Positions 24,961 to 37,000 of a DNA stretch of 64,000 bases are shown here, one piece after another (position 1 is the first letter of the stretch; every line of letters begins with the position of its first letter). The notes under the pieces were generated by a model that was not told the origin of the DNA, made no database searches, and was given only the letters and a program-made list of their open reading frames with translations. Source of the DNA: Rhea pennata. Lineage: Eukaryota; Chordata; Aves; Rheiformes; Rheidae. The position numbers were made by a program, and so were the translations under genes. The stretch lies in NCBI RefSeq assembly GCF_028389875.1, contig NC_084663.1, positions 93,811,765-93,875,764 on the forward strand. The letters are read 5' to 3'.

Positions 24961-25886
24961 CCACAATGTTTTTTCTGCAGAAAGCCAACAAAGGCCAATA
25001 TTCACCTTTAAATTCCATTTAAACTCTCAAAATAGGTGTGAAGTAGCCTCTCAGAGAATTCAGCCCATTGCTGTTGCTGCTACCCATACTCTATCCAAAA
25101 GGATCTACCAAGTATCTAGCCCTTGCATGCCATCAGCCACGGAACACAGCCCAGTAGCCTATAGCAAACTGCAGCATGAAGCTGGGGATGTTCCTGCACC
25201 AAGAGAAGAAAGCAGCAGATAGAATGGATATTGACAGTGGCCTACATAAAATTTAAATGAGATTTGAAATGATGCAGAACCTTCTGAAGGAATGGAGAGA
25301 GCCATCATAAGGGTGATGGGGAGCAAGCCAGTTGGAGCTATGAGTAACACAAAGTAACAGAAGACTGAAGTGCTTCCATAGCTCATAGAGTGGTATAAGG
25401 GACTATGTAATTAAACATACCACACTTCATTTTCCAGACAAACACAGGAACTCAAATATCTATTGATGTCAATGACAGTGGTGCAAGTCCAGTCCCACTG
25501 GAGAGTATGTTATCCAGCAATTATTTTTCAGCAAATAATTCTTACCCAGTTATTTCCTCTTTGGTTCATCTACACACAAAATACTGGTGGACCTAGAAAG
25601 TACAAAATACAGGCAAAGCTGGGATTAAGAATAGCCAGGGAAGAGTCATAAAGTTGCACACTGGGGACAGGGAGCAAACAACCACAGCATTTTGGTCTCC
25701 CACTCCTATTGAGAAATGGCAGTGTCTTCCCAGCTGATCAATATGAATGGCTACCAGTATGGACCTGGAGGACTATAAAACCAGTCCTGAGACTTGGGAG
25801 TCTGCTTTGTTCTGCTGAGGACTACCATATTTTTCCACTTTTTCTGGGAGGTGGTATGAGGTACCAGCTGGCGCAGCTGCCTCTGA

Positions 25887-25900
25887 CTGCCCTCTAGTGC
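25887..25900 (-). promoter_or_regulatory. CTCF-like site
   Basis: The reverse complement reads GCACTAGAGGGCAG and agrees with the vertebrate CTCF core (CCASYAGRKGGCRS) at all but the first position. The motif points towards lower coordinates. Occupancy cannot be judged from sequence. Confidence 0.4.
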
Positions 25901-28900
25901 AGGGATCAAACTTGCGGAAGAATTCCAAAGGCTGGGATAGCTGCAAGTGGAATAGACACCTTTACGACCTATAGTTGGGTGGGGAGGCAGCTCTTGCCCG
26001 AGCTTGGGAGGTCTGTGGTTCAGGAGAGTCCTCATTAGTAATCTTTGTGCTACAAGCTATCCCCTTCTGCAACCCCAAAGATAAATTCTCATACGAATCA
26101 CAGGGAAATTGGAACATGAAAGAAGGCAGGAACCCAAATGTCACTGGAATAGAAGTACCTTGCTGTAATTCTACATGTCACGAGTGCCAGAAATAGCTTC
26201 TGGGTATGAGGTGGTTAAAAGAAAACTTAGCTCAGTCTCACATGTCAATGGCTGACTACTGAACCAATTCATGAACCTTCTCATTTTACAGGAGGTTTTA
26301 GAGCTCTTTTTCCATAAAAAAGACAATATAGTTTTCAATTAGGGAAATCCACGAAAGCCCAAGAAAAATATTCTGTGTAATAGTGGAAATATCCAGGACT
26401 ATTTAAAATAATTTTGATTTTATTTGTGGCTTCAGGCTTTAGAGGCATTGTAAGACAGAAAACAGAGCAACCTCATCATTAGATTCAACAATTACCTGCA
26501 ATTAGATACAGTAAGATAAAATTACATTACTGGAGAGAAAAGATCTACTCACAGTGGTTCCAAATAGACATCTGAACTATTTATCTTCTTCTCTACAGCT
26601 GGTATATTCCAACTAGGCTTTTTATCACAAGATAAGTGAATCTGAATTAGTTGTATCAGAATGACCACGTTCTTGGGATCCATTTGATAGCTTCCTGTTG
26701 AAAAGAGACATTATAATGAGAGGGATTTAATAATGTGAAAAATTTTGAAGAATAGCGATGGACTATGGAGCCCTTTATCTTTAACAGTCTTTGTGGCAGA
26801 TTGGTTCACATAAAATTTGTCTAGTTTGTGGTCCTTTCTTTGTGAGAGGTCAAGCTCTGAGCAAAATACCAGAAATGGCAAAAATCTGTCCTGCAATACA
26901 TGATAGGTAGAAATTATTTCAAAAGCTAAAGCACTATTAGATAGCCAATGGCATTAGATCCCTTGGCTCTGTGGTTATATATAGACTTACATAAGATGCA
27001 CATGCTGTCTACTTTTATCTCCCACATATGTATGTGTACTTACACAGATCTACCAGTCTGCTGCCCATTCCTTTACCTTGGCTACATCCCTGTGAAGCTT
27101 CTCACTCTTTGCAAGATTTATCTAGTCTACATAGTTCATTTATCTGCAAGCATCATTATCTCACATCCATCCCTCTTTCAACATATAAAAATGGAGCCTT
27201 TTGCATAAATAAAAACAAGCCCAAGGTATTGTGGCCAAAACCTACTTTAATCTCCACAAGCAATTAGAAGTCTATGCAAAGCAAGTTAACATCCTGAAAC
27301 AGTTCCCAGAAGAGAGTTATTCATCTGAAGCCACATTACTACTACCTGTAGGTATGAATTTAAGGAGCGAGACCATAACACAGAGATTGCCATCTGGTCT
27401 GTTAGAACATATTGATAGAAGCTATTTCTACTGCTGCACCTATTCCATGAATAATTAGAAGTTTTAACTTTCAAGGGTACTTTCTAACACACAATAAATT
27501 CACCCAAGCACCTTCTTTCAGTTGCCTGAGTAACTCACTTCCTTTGAAGGTACTATCTGCACTATTTTTGCTGATGTATCTTTCCTGAAGCTGCCACCAA
27601 CTATGGTCAACTGATCAGGCTTCAGCAGCAGACCTGGGAAGAGAATCCCAGCTTTACACAGTTTCTTTTGCTCTTGTCACTGGGCAGCACTAATTTTCAA
27701 GGTAGCAGCAGCAGCATCTGCACACAGATTGTGTCGCTTCCCAGTAATATTGTGCCATGTTAGTTCCCGCTGGCTAAAACGAATTGGGGGCACAGAGACC
27801 CACAGGTGGAGGTGAGTGTTTACCACTGGGGCAGCAAAGTGGGAATCAGACTAACAGCAGACCAGTAAGGGGAATTCTTTAAGCAGTGCATGAGTACAGG
27901 CTCATAAGCATAGGAAAGGGCCAAGCAAACCACAGTTGTTTATTAAAATGAATATCCTGCTAAACTCAGAGTTCTGGTTACACCTTCACAGAATCAAGCA
28001 GAGGGACTTTCAATTAACACTGCGTTTTTTAAGCTTAATTGGATTATTTATTCCATTTACCTGGAAGGAAAGCATCAGTAAGCAAAGCAATACTTACATG
28101 CTTACCCTCCTCAGAGCTCTTGCTCTTCCTGTCTCCTCCAGAGATACTCTTGGTATAGATCTGCTGCAGCCATGGGCCCTTAAGAAAGAAAGATCATTTC
28201 AGACCTATTGGGCTTTTGGTCCCTAAAAATGCACAGTCATCCTACAGTGTAACAAATGCAGCATTCATACAACGATTTTGACCACAGCTGGTGGCAGAAG
28301 GGTATATGAAAGGACAAGCTGCTAAAAATATCACCTCCCTTAGAGGAAAAGAGAGCTCCCACTATAAACAGAGTTGTACAGGGGCATAGAATAGCCCTCA
28401 AGAACAGTCTCAAGTGCAGCATTGATTGCAGTCAAGCTTCCTCTGACATTACGGTTCAGCTTGGTCCTGCAGATTCATCCTCTGAGAAGTATGCACACAC
28501 TTCATGCCTAGGTATGCCTCTATCCAGCTCCAAATCAGAGTCAAGTGAAAAATACCTGCTGGTTTTAGTAGAGATAGGTCAAACCCTGCATCTAACATAA
28601 ACTCCTGCTGAAAGCTGTGTGTGTCCCTAAGTGGCCTAGATATCCAACATTGATCACAACATGAAGAGTGCATCGTGCCAATCATAGTATGTAGCAATAG
28701 CTCGGCTGTTATTAAACCACTGGGGGATAATAATTAGGAAGGTAGAAAAAAGCACAGCACATGGTACTTTCACAAAGGTCTTAGGGAGCTTCATGAGCCA
28801 CTGGATACCTCCTGCACTTCTCTATGCCCTGTTGAAAACGCCAGTTCATGGATCCCATTCTGATCTCTTAATGCGTGGGAGCAGGGATCGCTGAAGGATT

Positions 28901-31204
28901 CTGAAGTCAGTGCAGGAATAAATTGGTATTATCTATTGTCCCTCTCACATGCCTTTATACAGCAGTAAATGAAAGGAAAGCTGATGGTAGCTTACTCTTC
29001 AGTGAAAAGAGAGCAAGCTGCCTGACATTTTCTATAGGATAAGAGCATGTGCGTGGTCTGGTACTCAAGGAAACAAGTGAGCTCCTTCCCCTGACACCCA
29101 GTAACAACATCTTCATGGGTCTGGAGGCAAGAGATGTAAGTGAGGGAAGGCTCAAGGAAACAGTTTACTACCATTACTATTACCATTACCAGAACAACAA
29201 AAGTAAATACAAGACACAACCACATTTTAATACAATAATTGTTTTACTAAGAAAAATGCTCCCTCTCCCCTCTTCTCATTTATACAACATAATATTTTTT
29301 AAGATTGAGATTTGGTAAATCAGATAGCCTTCAATTCATTTTCCCACAGTAATACTAACTCTGCCCAATAGGCTAGTCAGACAGCAGAAAACTACAGACT
29401 AAATTTGGCAAATAATTTAACACAGTACTGTTATTTTGACTTTCACTTTAGGAATACACTCACATTTATTCTAATGGGAATACATAAACAGAACTCAAAG
29501 GTGAATTCTCTAATATAACTATGTAGAAATATTAACTTATGCCACTGATATTAACTCGTAAGCATTCTTTACAAACCAAGTTCCATATAAATAGTTTCCC
29601 ATCAACCAATACCTTCCATCAGCTGTATCTGTATTTAGGTAGTCAGTAGGCAATTGCATTCCCATAACAGTGGGCTCTGGTAATTCTTACTCTCCCCATG
29701 TTTTACTTATTTATTTATCAGTGGTATTTTTAATATAGAACATTGTGACTTTAAAGACGCTTTAGCTACATTGTAGTTATAGTGCAATTACAGTGGTATG
29801 TTGAACAGTATAATCATAAACTTTCTCTACTCCTGTGCTGGGCTAGCAACTATGCTGCTGAAATCTGTGCCACATTACTACACTACAACTGTGCTGGAGC
29901 TCTACTTCCTGCAAAATCTTGTAACTAAAAATGGAGCTCTCAACTTGCCCCCAAGAGGCTGCTAATTAAAATATGTATTTTTAGACTTTACGTATACTCA
30001 GATAGACTGCAAGTGATACTATAGATATTTTGTGGCTTTATTTTCAAAACATTCAGTCTCTAGGAACAAGGCAAAAAATTTACTTTCACTATAACGAGAA
30101 TCCACTTATGAAAATATATATTAGGTATAAAACAGAGGAAATAATAATCAAAAATCATTGAAGGACTTCAGTAGTTAGCCTTCCAACTACAGAACTGGGT
30201 GACAGGCGGAAACAGACAGCAAATGCTAAACAGGAACAAAATAGCTGAAGTTACTGTATCACAGGTTGCAAGTAGATTTTACAGATACATTTCTTTGCCT
30301 ATTTATTGTCCTCTCTCTTCTGTTAGTGAAGAAAGCATTCCTTGCTAGCTCAGTTTCAGGGGAGATGAGAGGCTGGTGGTCACAATTTCATAAAAGTCCT
30401 AAAAAGTGAGAAACATGAGAAACTCCAGTATTTCGGTTTTCTGTCAGCGAAGAGGGTGGCAGAGGCTGTGAGAGGAGTCTCCTGTCCCCTTGAGCGCCTC
30501 AGTGATGCTCTCCTACTCCCTCGTCACTGTGTCCTGATGCCGTATGCAGTGTGCAAGGCACAGAAGTCCCACCTGAGTCACCTTCCGCCTAGGGGAGGAA
30601 CCAGTGAATCACTGAAAAATACACTGGTTTTGTATAATAGTTGACATAAAATTAATCTGAATTCCTCTAGACATCAAGGAACTACTGGTTTCCAAACCTG
30701 AAAGAACTGAGGCTACAGAAATTGCTAAAATGTTGGGAATCAATGGAAGGGGAATATCACACTATTAAGTGATTTCTAAGACTCATAATTTTTAAGACTC
30801 ATAATTATTTATGGAGCCACAAAATGTACCCCAAGATATATAATCTTGCCTTCTCCAGTGGTCCATCTAAACAGGAAAAGACAGAGGGAAGAAAAGAGGA
30901 GAGAGAAACTAACTAGAAGTCCACTGACAAGTGGTGGGGATATTTCAGCAGTACATCAAGTTTCATCTCATATGCCAATACCAGAAATATTCATAAGGGA
31001 TTTGCACATTAGGAACATCACAGTTAAACTTCCAGCTTCTTTTTAAAATATAAGTTAAACCATGAGAATTTAGGCAGCATTTGGTTTATATCTATAAGGA
31101 AATGTCTTCTGGTCAACAGAAACAATGGTTTATTGCCTATACTGATCTGCCTGCTTACGTTACTGGCTTACACAGCTGTATAATATCTAGGCATCTTCTA
31201 GATA

Positions 31205-31325
31205 CTGATGCATCCTCTGCTATAATACCTCCCAGAGAGGTAGGTTACTGCTCAAAAACGTGTTTTATGGATGGGAAATGCAGAGACTGAGATCCCATGA
31301 CAGACAAGAACTGAAAGTCAGTTTT
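31205..31325 (-). repeat. MIR-type SINE relic
   Basis: The plus strand follows the MIR reverse complement: 'ataatacctcccagagaggt', 'aggttactgctc', 'gttttatggatgggaaatgc', then 'agagactgag' and 'aactgaaagtcag'. Minus-strand element, diverged but collinear over about 120 bases. Confidence 0.65.
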
Positions 31326-31874
31326 TGCATATTGGGCTAGTGCTTAAGTTGCAGTATTTTCCTTCCCCCCTTTTCCCTAATTTGTGTTATTAAGCCTCAA
31401 TCTTGACACCAAGTAACATATTAGGATTTACACTTGCGTACTTCCACTGTTCTGCTCCCCTAAATTCTTCAAACGTAAGAATAAGCTTGAAAAAGAAGGG
31501 ACCACTGGGAAGAAATTTTTAAAACAAGACCTTTGATACCAGAACTCACTTTCTGCAATGGATCTTGGTTTTATGCATTGCAAACAATGAGGTTCTGTAT
31601 TCGATGCTCCAGCAGGGCAGATCTGCTCTTTAAAGAAGGAGGATATAAAGAGAACTAAAGAAAGAAATAGACTGAAATTCATCTGAATCAATTAGGAACC
31701 CTTATATAGCCATTCTAAGCTATTGAAGTCTATTTTGTTTCATTATAGGTTTGCATGTAGGATGGGTGCTTTTATTGGAAGAAACACATAAATATTTCAG
31801 ATGATGAGCTTCTTATTTTGTGGTCTTTCATTTTGCTAGTGCAAGCAATAGAGCTGCTTTTGGCCTTAATTATA

Positions 31875-31985
31875 GCAGCTGCCTGTCATTCAGAAAGCTA
31901 TAAGCACTTGACAGCAGTAGGTATGGCCTATTTCTCACAACAGAAGGAAACTGAGGCACAGATGTTACAGGCAAACACAGCAAAC
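31875..31985 (-). repeat. MIR-type SINE relic
   Basis: 'agaaagctataagcacttga', then 'tatttctcacaacagaagga' and 'aactgaggcacaga' match the reverse complement of the MIR tail and core. 'aactgaggcaca' is the most recognisable piece. It lies about 550 bases from another minus-strand copy. Confidence 0.65.
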
Positions 31986-34900
31986 CCATGGCTACATTCC
32001 TTTGCTTGCAAATAGGCTACTGAGCCACACAGACCTTTGCTATTGAATAGAAAAGGTAAAATAATGTACAATTACTGGTTTCTGCACTCGGACTAATACA
32101 TAGCATTCTTTTAAGTTACATAGGCAGAGGAGAGATTTGGGGTGAGCTTAGTAGCATTACCGAAAATTAACTGTAACTTTGATAAAGTAATACGGGCTTA
32201 GGGATGATAAAATATAGTGACTATTTAGTGAGTTTATCTAGTTGCAGATAAAGAAACACCTTGGAGAAACAATACTGAAACTCTTTGTTCATCTGTTAAC
32301 CAGACAAGGAAACTAGAAATCAGTCAGTTAAAGCTCTCTTTTCAGCATAGTAGCAACTGTGCCAGCTGAATTATCTATTCAGATACCTCTATCACATCTA
32401 CTCATAAACCAGGATTCAGTCACTCAACAGGTCACTCTTCTGCTGGGTTTTACATCTTGGGGGACACTTTTTTTTCTCGGATAGGTAAGCTGGAGCCCAG
32501 TTTAGTGTCATTCACTAACTGCCAGGACACTGTAATGTTCTCCCAAGCATCCTAGATGATGGCACGTGAAGCCCCTCGCTGTGGCTGCTGCCTCAAATAA
32601 TGTCCTCTGAGTTATATTTGGAATGAAGCAACTGGAAGTCATTTCAGGCTAGCTAGGAATTTGTTGAAGCATAACTGAAGTGCAACACAAGCCTAGGGTC
32701 GCATACACCTAGCTAACACATATACCTGCTGAAAGGTATGTACCTCTAGAGAGTAACCCTATCCTTCCTCATAATAATTGAGTTTGTTCAGAAGGTTTGA
32801 GAGAAGCCACAATCTGCTCAGATTTGCATGATAAGCCAAGAAGCCCCAGCAAAAACATCAATAATTTCATTTGGGTAACTTTCAACCTAATGAAATCCAC
32901 TTCCACATGAATTAGCATAGCTGCTAGGTATCTACGTGCCAATGACAGACATGGTGGCTGAGGGACTACAAAAATCAGGAAATGTCTCCTCTTTCAGGCC
33001 AGTTTCCTCTAGGCTCTTGTAGCTAGCAGCTGAAGCCAGGATGAGGTCCAGAGAGTCCCAGATCTAGTCCTGCTCAAGGATATAAAACTTACAAGCCATC
33101 TCCTAATGATTATAAAGCAGCCTTTTGGAGCTGTCTGGTATGATCCACATATTCTGCTTAGGCAATTCTGACCCCCTTTTTTCTACTGATGTAACTATTT
33201 CAGTTGTGACTGTGTCCTTTTTAGCTACAAAAGCTGTTACATTGCAATAATGCACCTTTATAAAAATACAAAGTTTGTTCATTATAAAGGAGAGATTACA
33301 GAGCTTTCTTCAGCTCCATCAGAATACTTAAAAAGCTCCTGCAACTTCTACATACAGACAAGCCCCACAGTTTTGAGCACTTTGAGATCCATCTATCGCA
33401 ACTCTCAGGATTTGGTTTGTCACAGTATTGGAGAGTTTCCCAAAACTCATCATCCTGAAATATCGCCACAATATGCAGGATTTTTTCCTGCAGTCCTACT
33501 TCATAAAACTGTCAAGAGTACAGCTTAGAAGCCACCAGCCTTCAAAGTCTACAGCCTTTCATTTTCCTCTCATAAAGCTGACCTTGAAAATGTACTTGCT
33601 GTAGTTACTCTCTCTCTGCTTTCTCGCTCTGAAGAGCTTGCTCTGCCTTGCCTGCCTGCCTGACGTTCCTGAGTCATTATCTGTTTCTTAATATCCATCT
33701 CTGAGTATATCTCATGAGCAAGTTAAATGACAGAACAAAAAAGCTCCGTTCCAATTAACATCCCTCAGCACAAAAGATCCCAAACTGTGCCCTGCCATGA
33801 CCCTCTTACAGACTTGTGTTTTCTCTGTGGTGAGCAGTAGGTACTCATTGCACCAAGTTTCAAAGAGCCGTCTGCCTGTGGAGCATGTTAATCTTTTCTC
33901 AGCAGAGAGAATGACCATAATTTGCAGTGCTATCAATTATTTTGGAACAGGTAGTCAGTAAATCTAGTCCCAAATGCTCAAAAGTATCTGGATTGTTCCA
34001 ACATGCTCTGGTCCTTTAACCCTGGCCCAAGCAACGACGCTTCTGCTTCCTCCATCCTCTGAGGTCTCCTTTCCACAGCCATTGGGGGGAAACTTGGCTG
34101 GGACAAATGTTGAAGGCCAGCAGACAGTAAGTGGCTTGAGATGAGCTCAGGAGTATTTGCTTCCTCCAGCTCATTGCTAGCTATGGGGAGATGCACCATG
34201 GTCACCTCAACCCATAAGAGTCAGTGCCGCAGTCACTGACACGTTCCTTTACCTCTGTGCTGGGACTCACCTTCTCAATCTTCTCTGCTTTACGGCTACA
34301 GACTGAAACTCAGGACCACAAGGATAACACGAAGCTGAGCTATTTCACGAAACACCTCTGTGCATCTCCCCAAAGGGTTACAGAAAAGATTTAGGAATCA
34401 AAAAATAACTTTTCTCCTTGACTACTCGTATAAATCTAACAAAAGCTCTGTTATCCTGTTTTAAAAAATCAGTCTCTCCTACCAGTGTGTCCTTGAAATG
34501 CATGATCTCCCCACCTAGTTTTGGCAGACCTAGACTGGGGGGCAGGGGGAGAGGAAGCAGAATGATGTATCTCAGAGTTCAGCCTATCTGCAAAAGCTGC
34601 TGGCTCTGAAAAGAGGAACCCCTAAGGACAAAAGGCAGAGGGATCACCTTCCCAAGAAGTATGAGGACAGAGGTGTGCAGGGACCTCAACAGCTCCAGCA
34701 GCAAAAAAACACAGGTGCTGCCTGCTGTAATGGAATAAGTCCCACAAAGCCCTTCTCCTCTCCTTCCTCCTCCAGAGAAGCACCACAGGGCAGCGGCATT
34801 TTCCTGAAACCAATCTATGCTCTCCACAGGCTGCACGATCCATTTGTATGTCCAAACTGAGAAGCCTATTGTCCTGATGGGGGACACAAGGAACAGTGGA

Positions 34901-36844
34901 TTTTTACAAAGAAGCGAAACATTATGAAGAAAACATATAATGGAGGATAGAACCATAGGAATTTGTTACAAGGCTCCTGTAGTTTCCTGAGTGTTGCAAC
35001 AGCCTCCAAAAAATGCTCTGCAAAGATATCCTACAAGGCACTGTGTCAGGGTATTGCTGGCTGACTACCCCTTGGGCATTTTGACTTCAGCTGACAAGCC
35101 ACATTTGGGGAGATATTTACCATCTTGGGTGGTACCGCTTGCAAACCAAGAAAACTAATAGCTGCAGAGCTCTTTACTGTAGGCATGGCACAAATTACTT
35201 AGGAGCCTAATTTTCCATATTAATGAGGATTAGGTTCTTAGATCACTTGAACGGAAAAATTTCACAATTGGCCATCTGTAATGCTCAGGAGGACCTGCAG
35301 TCCAAAGCTACTGATTTTCTTTGACTCATCTCTAGAAACTACTCATACTTCTGGGAGCAAGTTGTCCCTTGCTATTCTATAAGGAGAAGCTGGCTGTGAC
35401 CTCACATTCACTGATGACCTCATGCTGGCCCTATATTATTGATTTCTATTGAATTATTCCTGATTTATTGTGCCACAGAGAAGAGAATCTGGTTCACTGA
35501 GATGAATGTGTGAAAAACTGGCAACCCAGAAGATGCCACCATATCCTGCCACGTGCATCTCCTACACCTGAAAGACGAGCCCTGAAGGGGAATGTCTGCC
35601 AAAGAGCCTCCACTCACATTGCATACCATAATAAAAATCTCTAGTGTTTTATTTATGCTGCCAAATTAATAGAAATGCTCTTCAAAAAATTATCTGTCTA
35701 ATAACAAGCTTTTTAGATGCCTGTATATTTTTCATATCCGTGACTCTTCAAAATTTAATGCTTTGTTTTGACTTGACTAAAGGTTGAGGTGGGTGGGTGG
35801 GTGGTCTGAAAATCCATATGGGCCGCTTTAATTACTTTAGTCACACAAGCAGCTTTAAGTTATCACAGCATCCTATTTTTTCCTGTTAGTAATGAGAGAA
35901 CCTTAAATAAAAAACAGATTTTTTTTTTCAGTTTAATTAGTTGTAAACCATTTTTATGCCATGCTTCCCGTTCTACAGATTCTCATCTAGCACCTCTAGT
36001 TCATGAGGTGCTTGCTGCCTAGTGACTGGCTTCTCTAAGTAAATAACAGAGTTTTTAGAAATAAAGAGCTCAGCATGTTGTATTCAGTTATTCTCTCTCT
36101 GACTTGAAATAATACTTACTCGCACTACTTTTCTGTGCTCTGGTTTGTTCTCTCTTGTTAAGATGAGTTGCACTTGGGCAGGAGACCTTAAAGAAAACCC
36201 TGTTCAAGGGCTGAATCAGTACTTTTACATGGCATCATGCAGTCTTACACTTCTGGAGATGCTCTCTGCTGCACTGTAAAAACAACAATAAACAGAATCT
36301 TTAAAGAGGCCTTTTTCTGGAAGGTTTGCTATTGTAAATGAGGTGCCCCAATCAAAATTCCTGGTGTGTCTTCCCTGCCTAAATTCTCCCAGCAGCATCT
36401 GCTTGATGTAGAGTTCACAATTTTCTGAACTGATTTAGTACGTTATGGTGTTCTGCAGTACTCAGCATCTGCAGCAGCTACAGCTCAGCGGTGGGTGAAG
36501 TTTGTTTTGTGCAGCCCTGGAATCGCGACATTCTTTCAGTCCTGAAAAGCGTTTCCTGTCCCACAGAGTGAATCACTTTCTTTTGATTATTAAAGTCAAA
36601 CTTTTGCAGGGCAGGTAGAATTTAAAGGCTCCAGGTCTGCGCAAACCATGCTCGGAAACGCTTTGAAACAAAGTATGATTTGTTGGTTACAGTGCAGCTG
36701 TATTGTTCTTGCAAATCCACTGCTGAAGAGAGTCTTGTCATAATATATCGTCTATGTAGGGACAATGACATGAGGGAAAGTATCCACCTTTCCCACAACC
36801 TGTAGGACTTCATAAATGCTGGATCTGATGAACTTAGGTCTTTC
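31986..36844. other. Non-coding unique sequence
   Basis: No supported gene. 32,020-33,240 and 34,960-36,600 are nearly free of open frames. A (CCTG)n run sits at 33,648-33,662 and a GGTGGGT-type G-rich run at 35,788-35,804. 35,640-35,900 and 36,500-36,740 read as candidate conserved non-coding elements (see findings). Frames at 33.2-33.5 and 34.6-35.0 kb give no recognisable protein. Confidence 0.5.
35788..35804 (+). repeat. (GGGT)n G-rich run
   Basis: Three GGG runs flanked by two GG runs, each separated by a single T. It could form a two-tetrad or bulged quadruplex. Also a short tetranucleotide microsatellite. Confidence 0.7.
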
Positions 36845-37000
36845 AGGTTGCCAAAGAGGTTGTGGAGTCTCCATCCTTGGAGACATTCAAAAGCCATCTG
36901 GACAGGGTCCTGGGCAATGTGCTTTAGGACTCTGCTTGAGCAAGGGGGTTGGAGTAGATGGTCCCCAGAGGTCCCTTCCAACCTCAACCATTCTGTGATA
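36845..37000 (+). mobile_element. CR1 LINE 3' end (5'-truncated)
   Basis: About 150 bases match the avian CR1 3' untranslated end in order: 'agaggttgtggagtctccat', 'ccttggagacattcaaaagc', 'ctggacagggtcctgggcaa', 'tgcttgagcaagggggttgg', then 'aggtcccttccaacctcaac' and the tail 'attctgtgata'. CR1 moves by target-primed reverse transcription from this end, and most copies are 5'-truncated like this one. It is the least diverged interspersed repeat in the window and the best evidence that the host is a bird. No reverse-transcriptase coding part is present. Confidence 0.93.

Larger units (their letters stand above)
23051..31204. other. Non-coding unique sequence
   Basis: No supported gene. It contains an (AAAT)n tract (23,921-23,940), A16 (24,594-24,609), (CA)8 (24,730-24,745), a weak CR1-like relic (24,885) and a CTCF-like site (25,887). 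26,400-26,650 and 29,320-30,450 are AT-rich and nearly free of open frames. The short frame at 30,456-30,644 lies in a locally CpG-containing stretch but gives no recognisable protein. Confidence 0.5.

Noticed and set aside
36622..36998. Minus frame of 121 codons and plus frame of 60 codons
   Set aside because: Both overlap the CR1 3' untranslated end, which is not coding.
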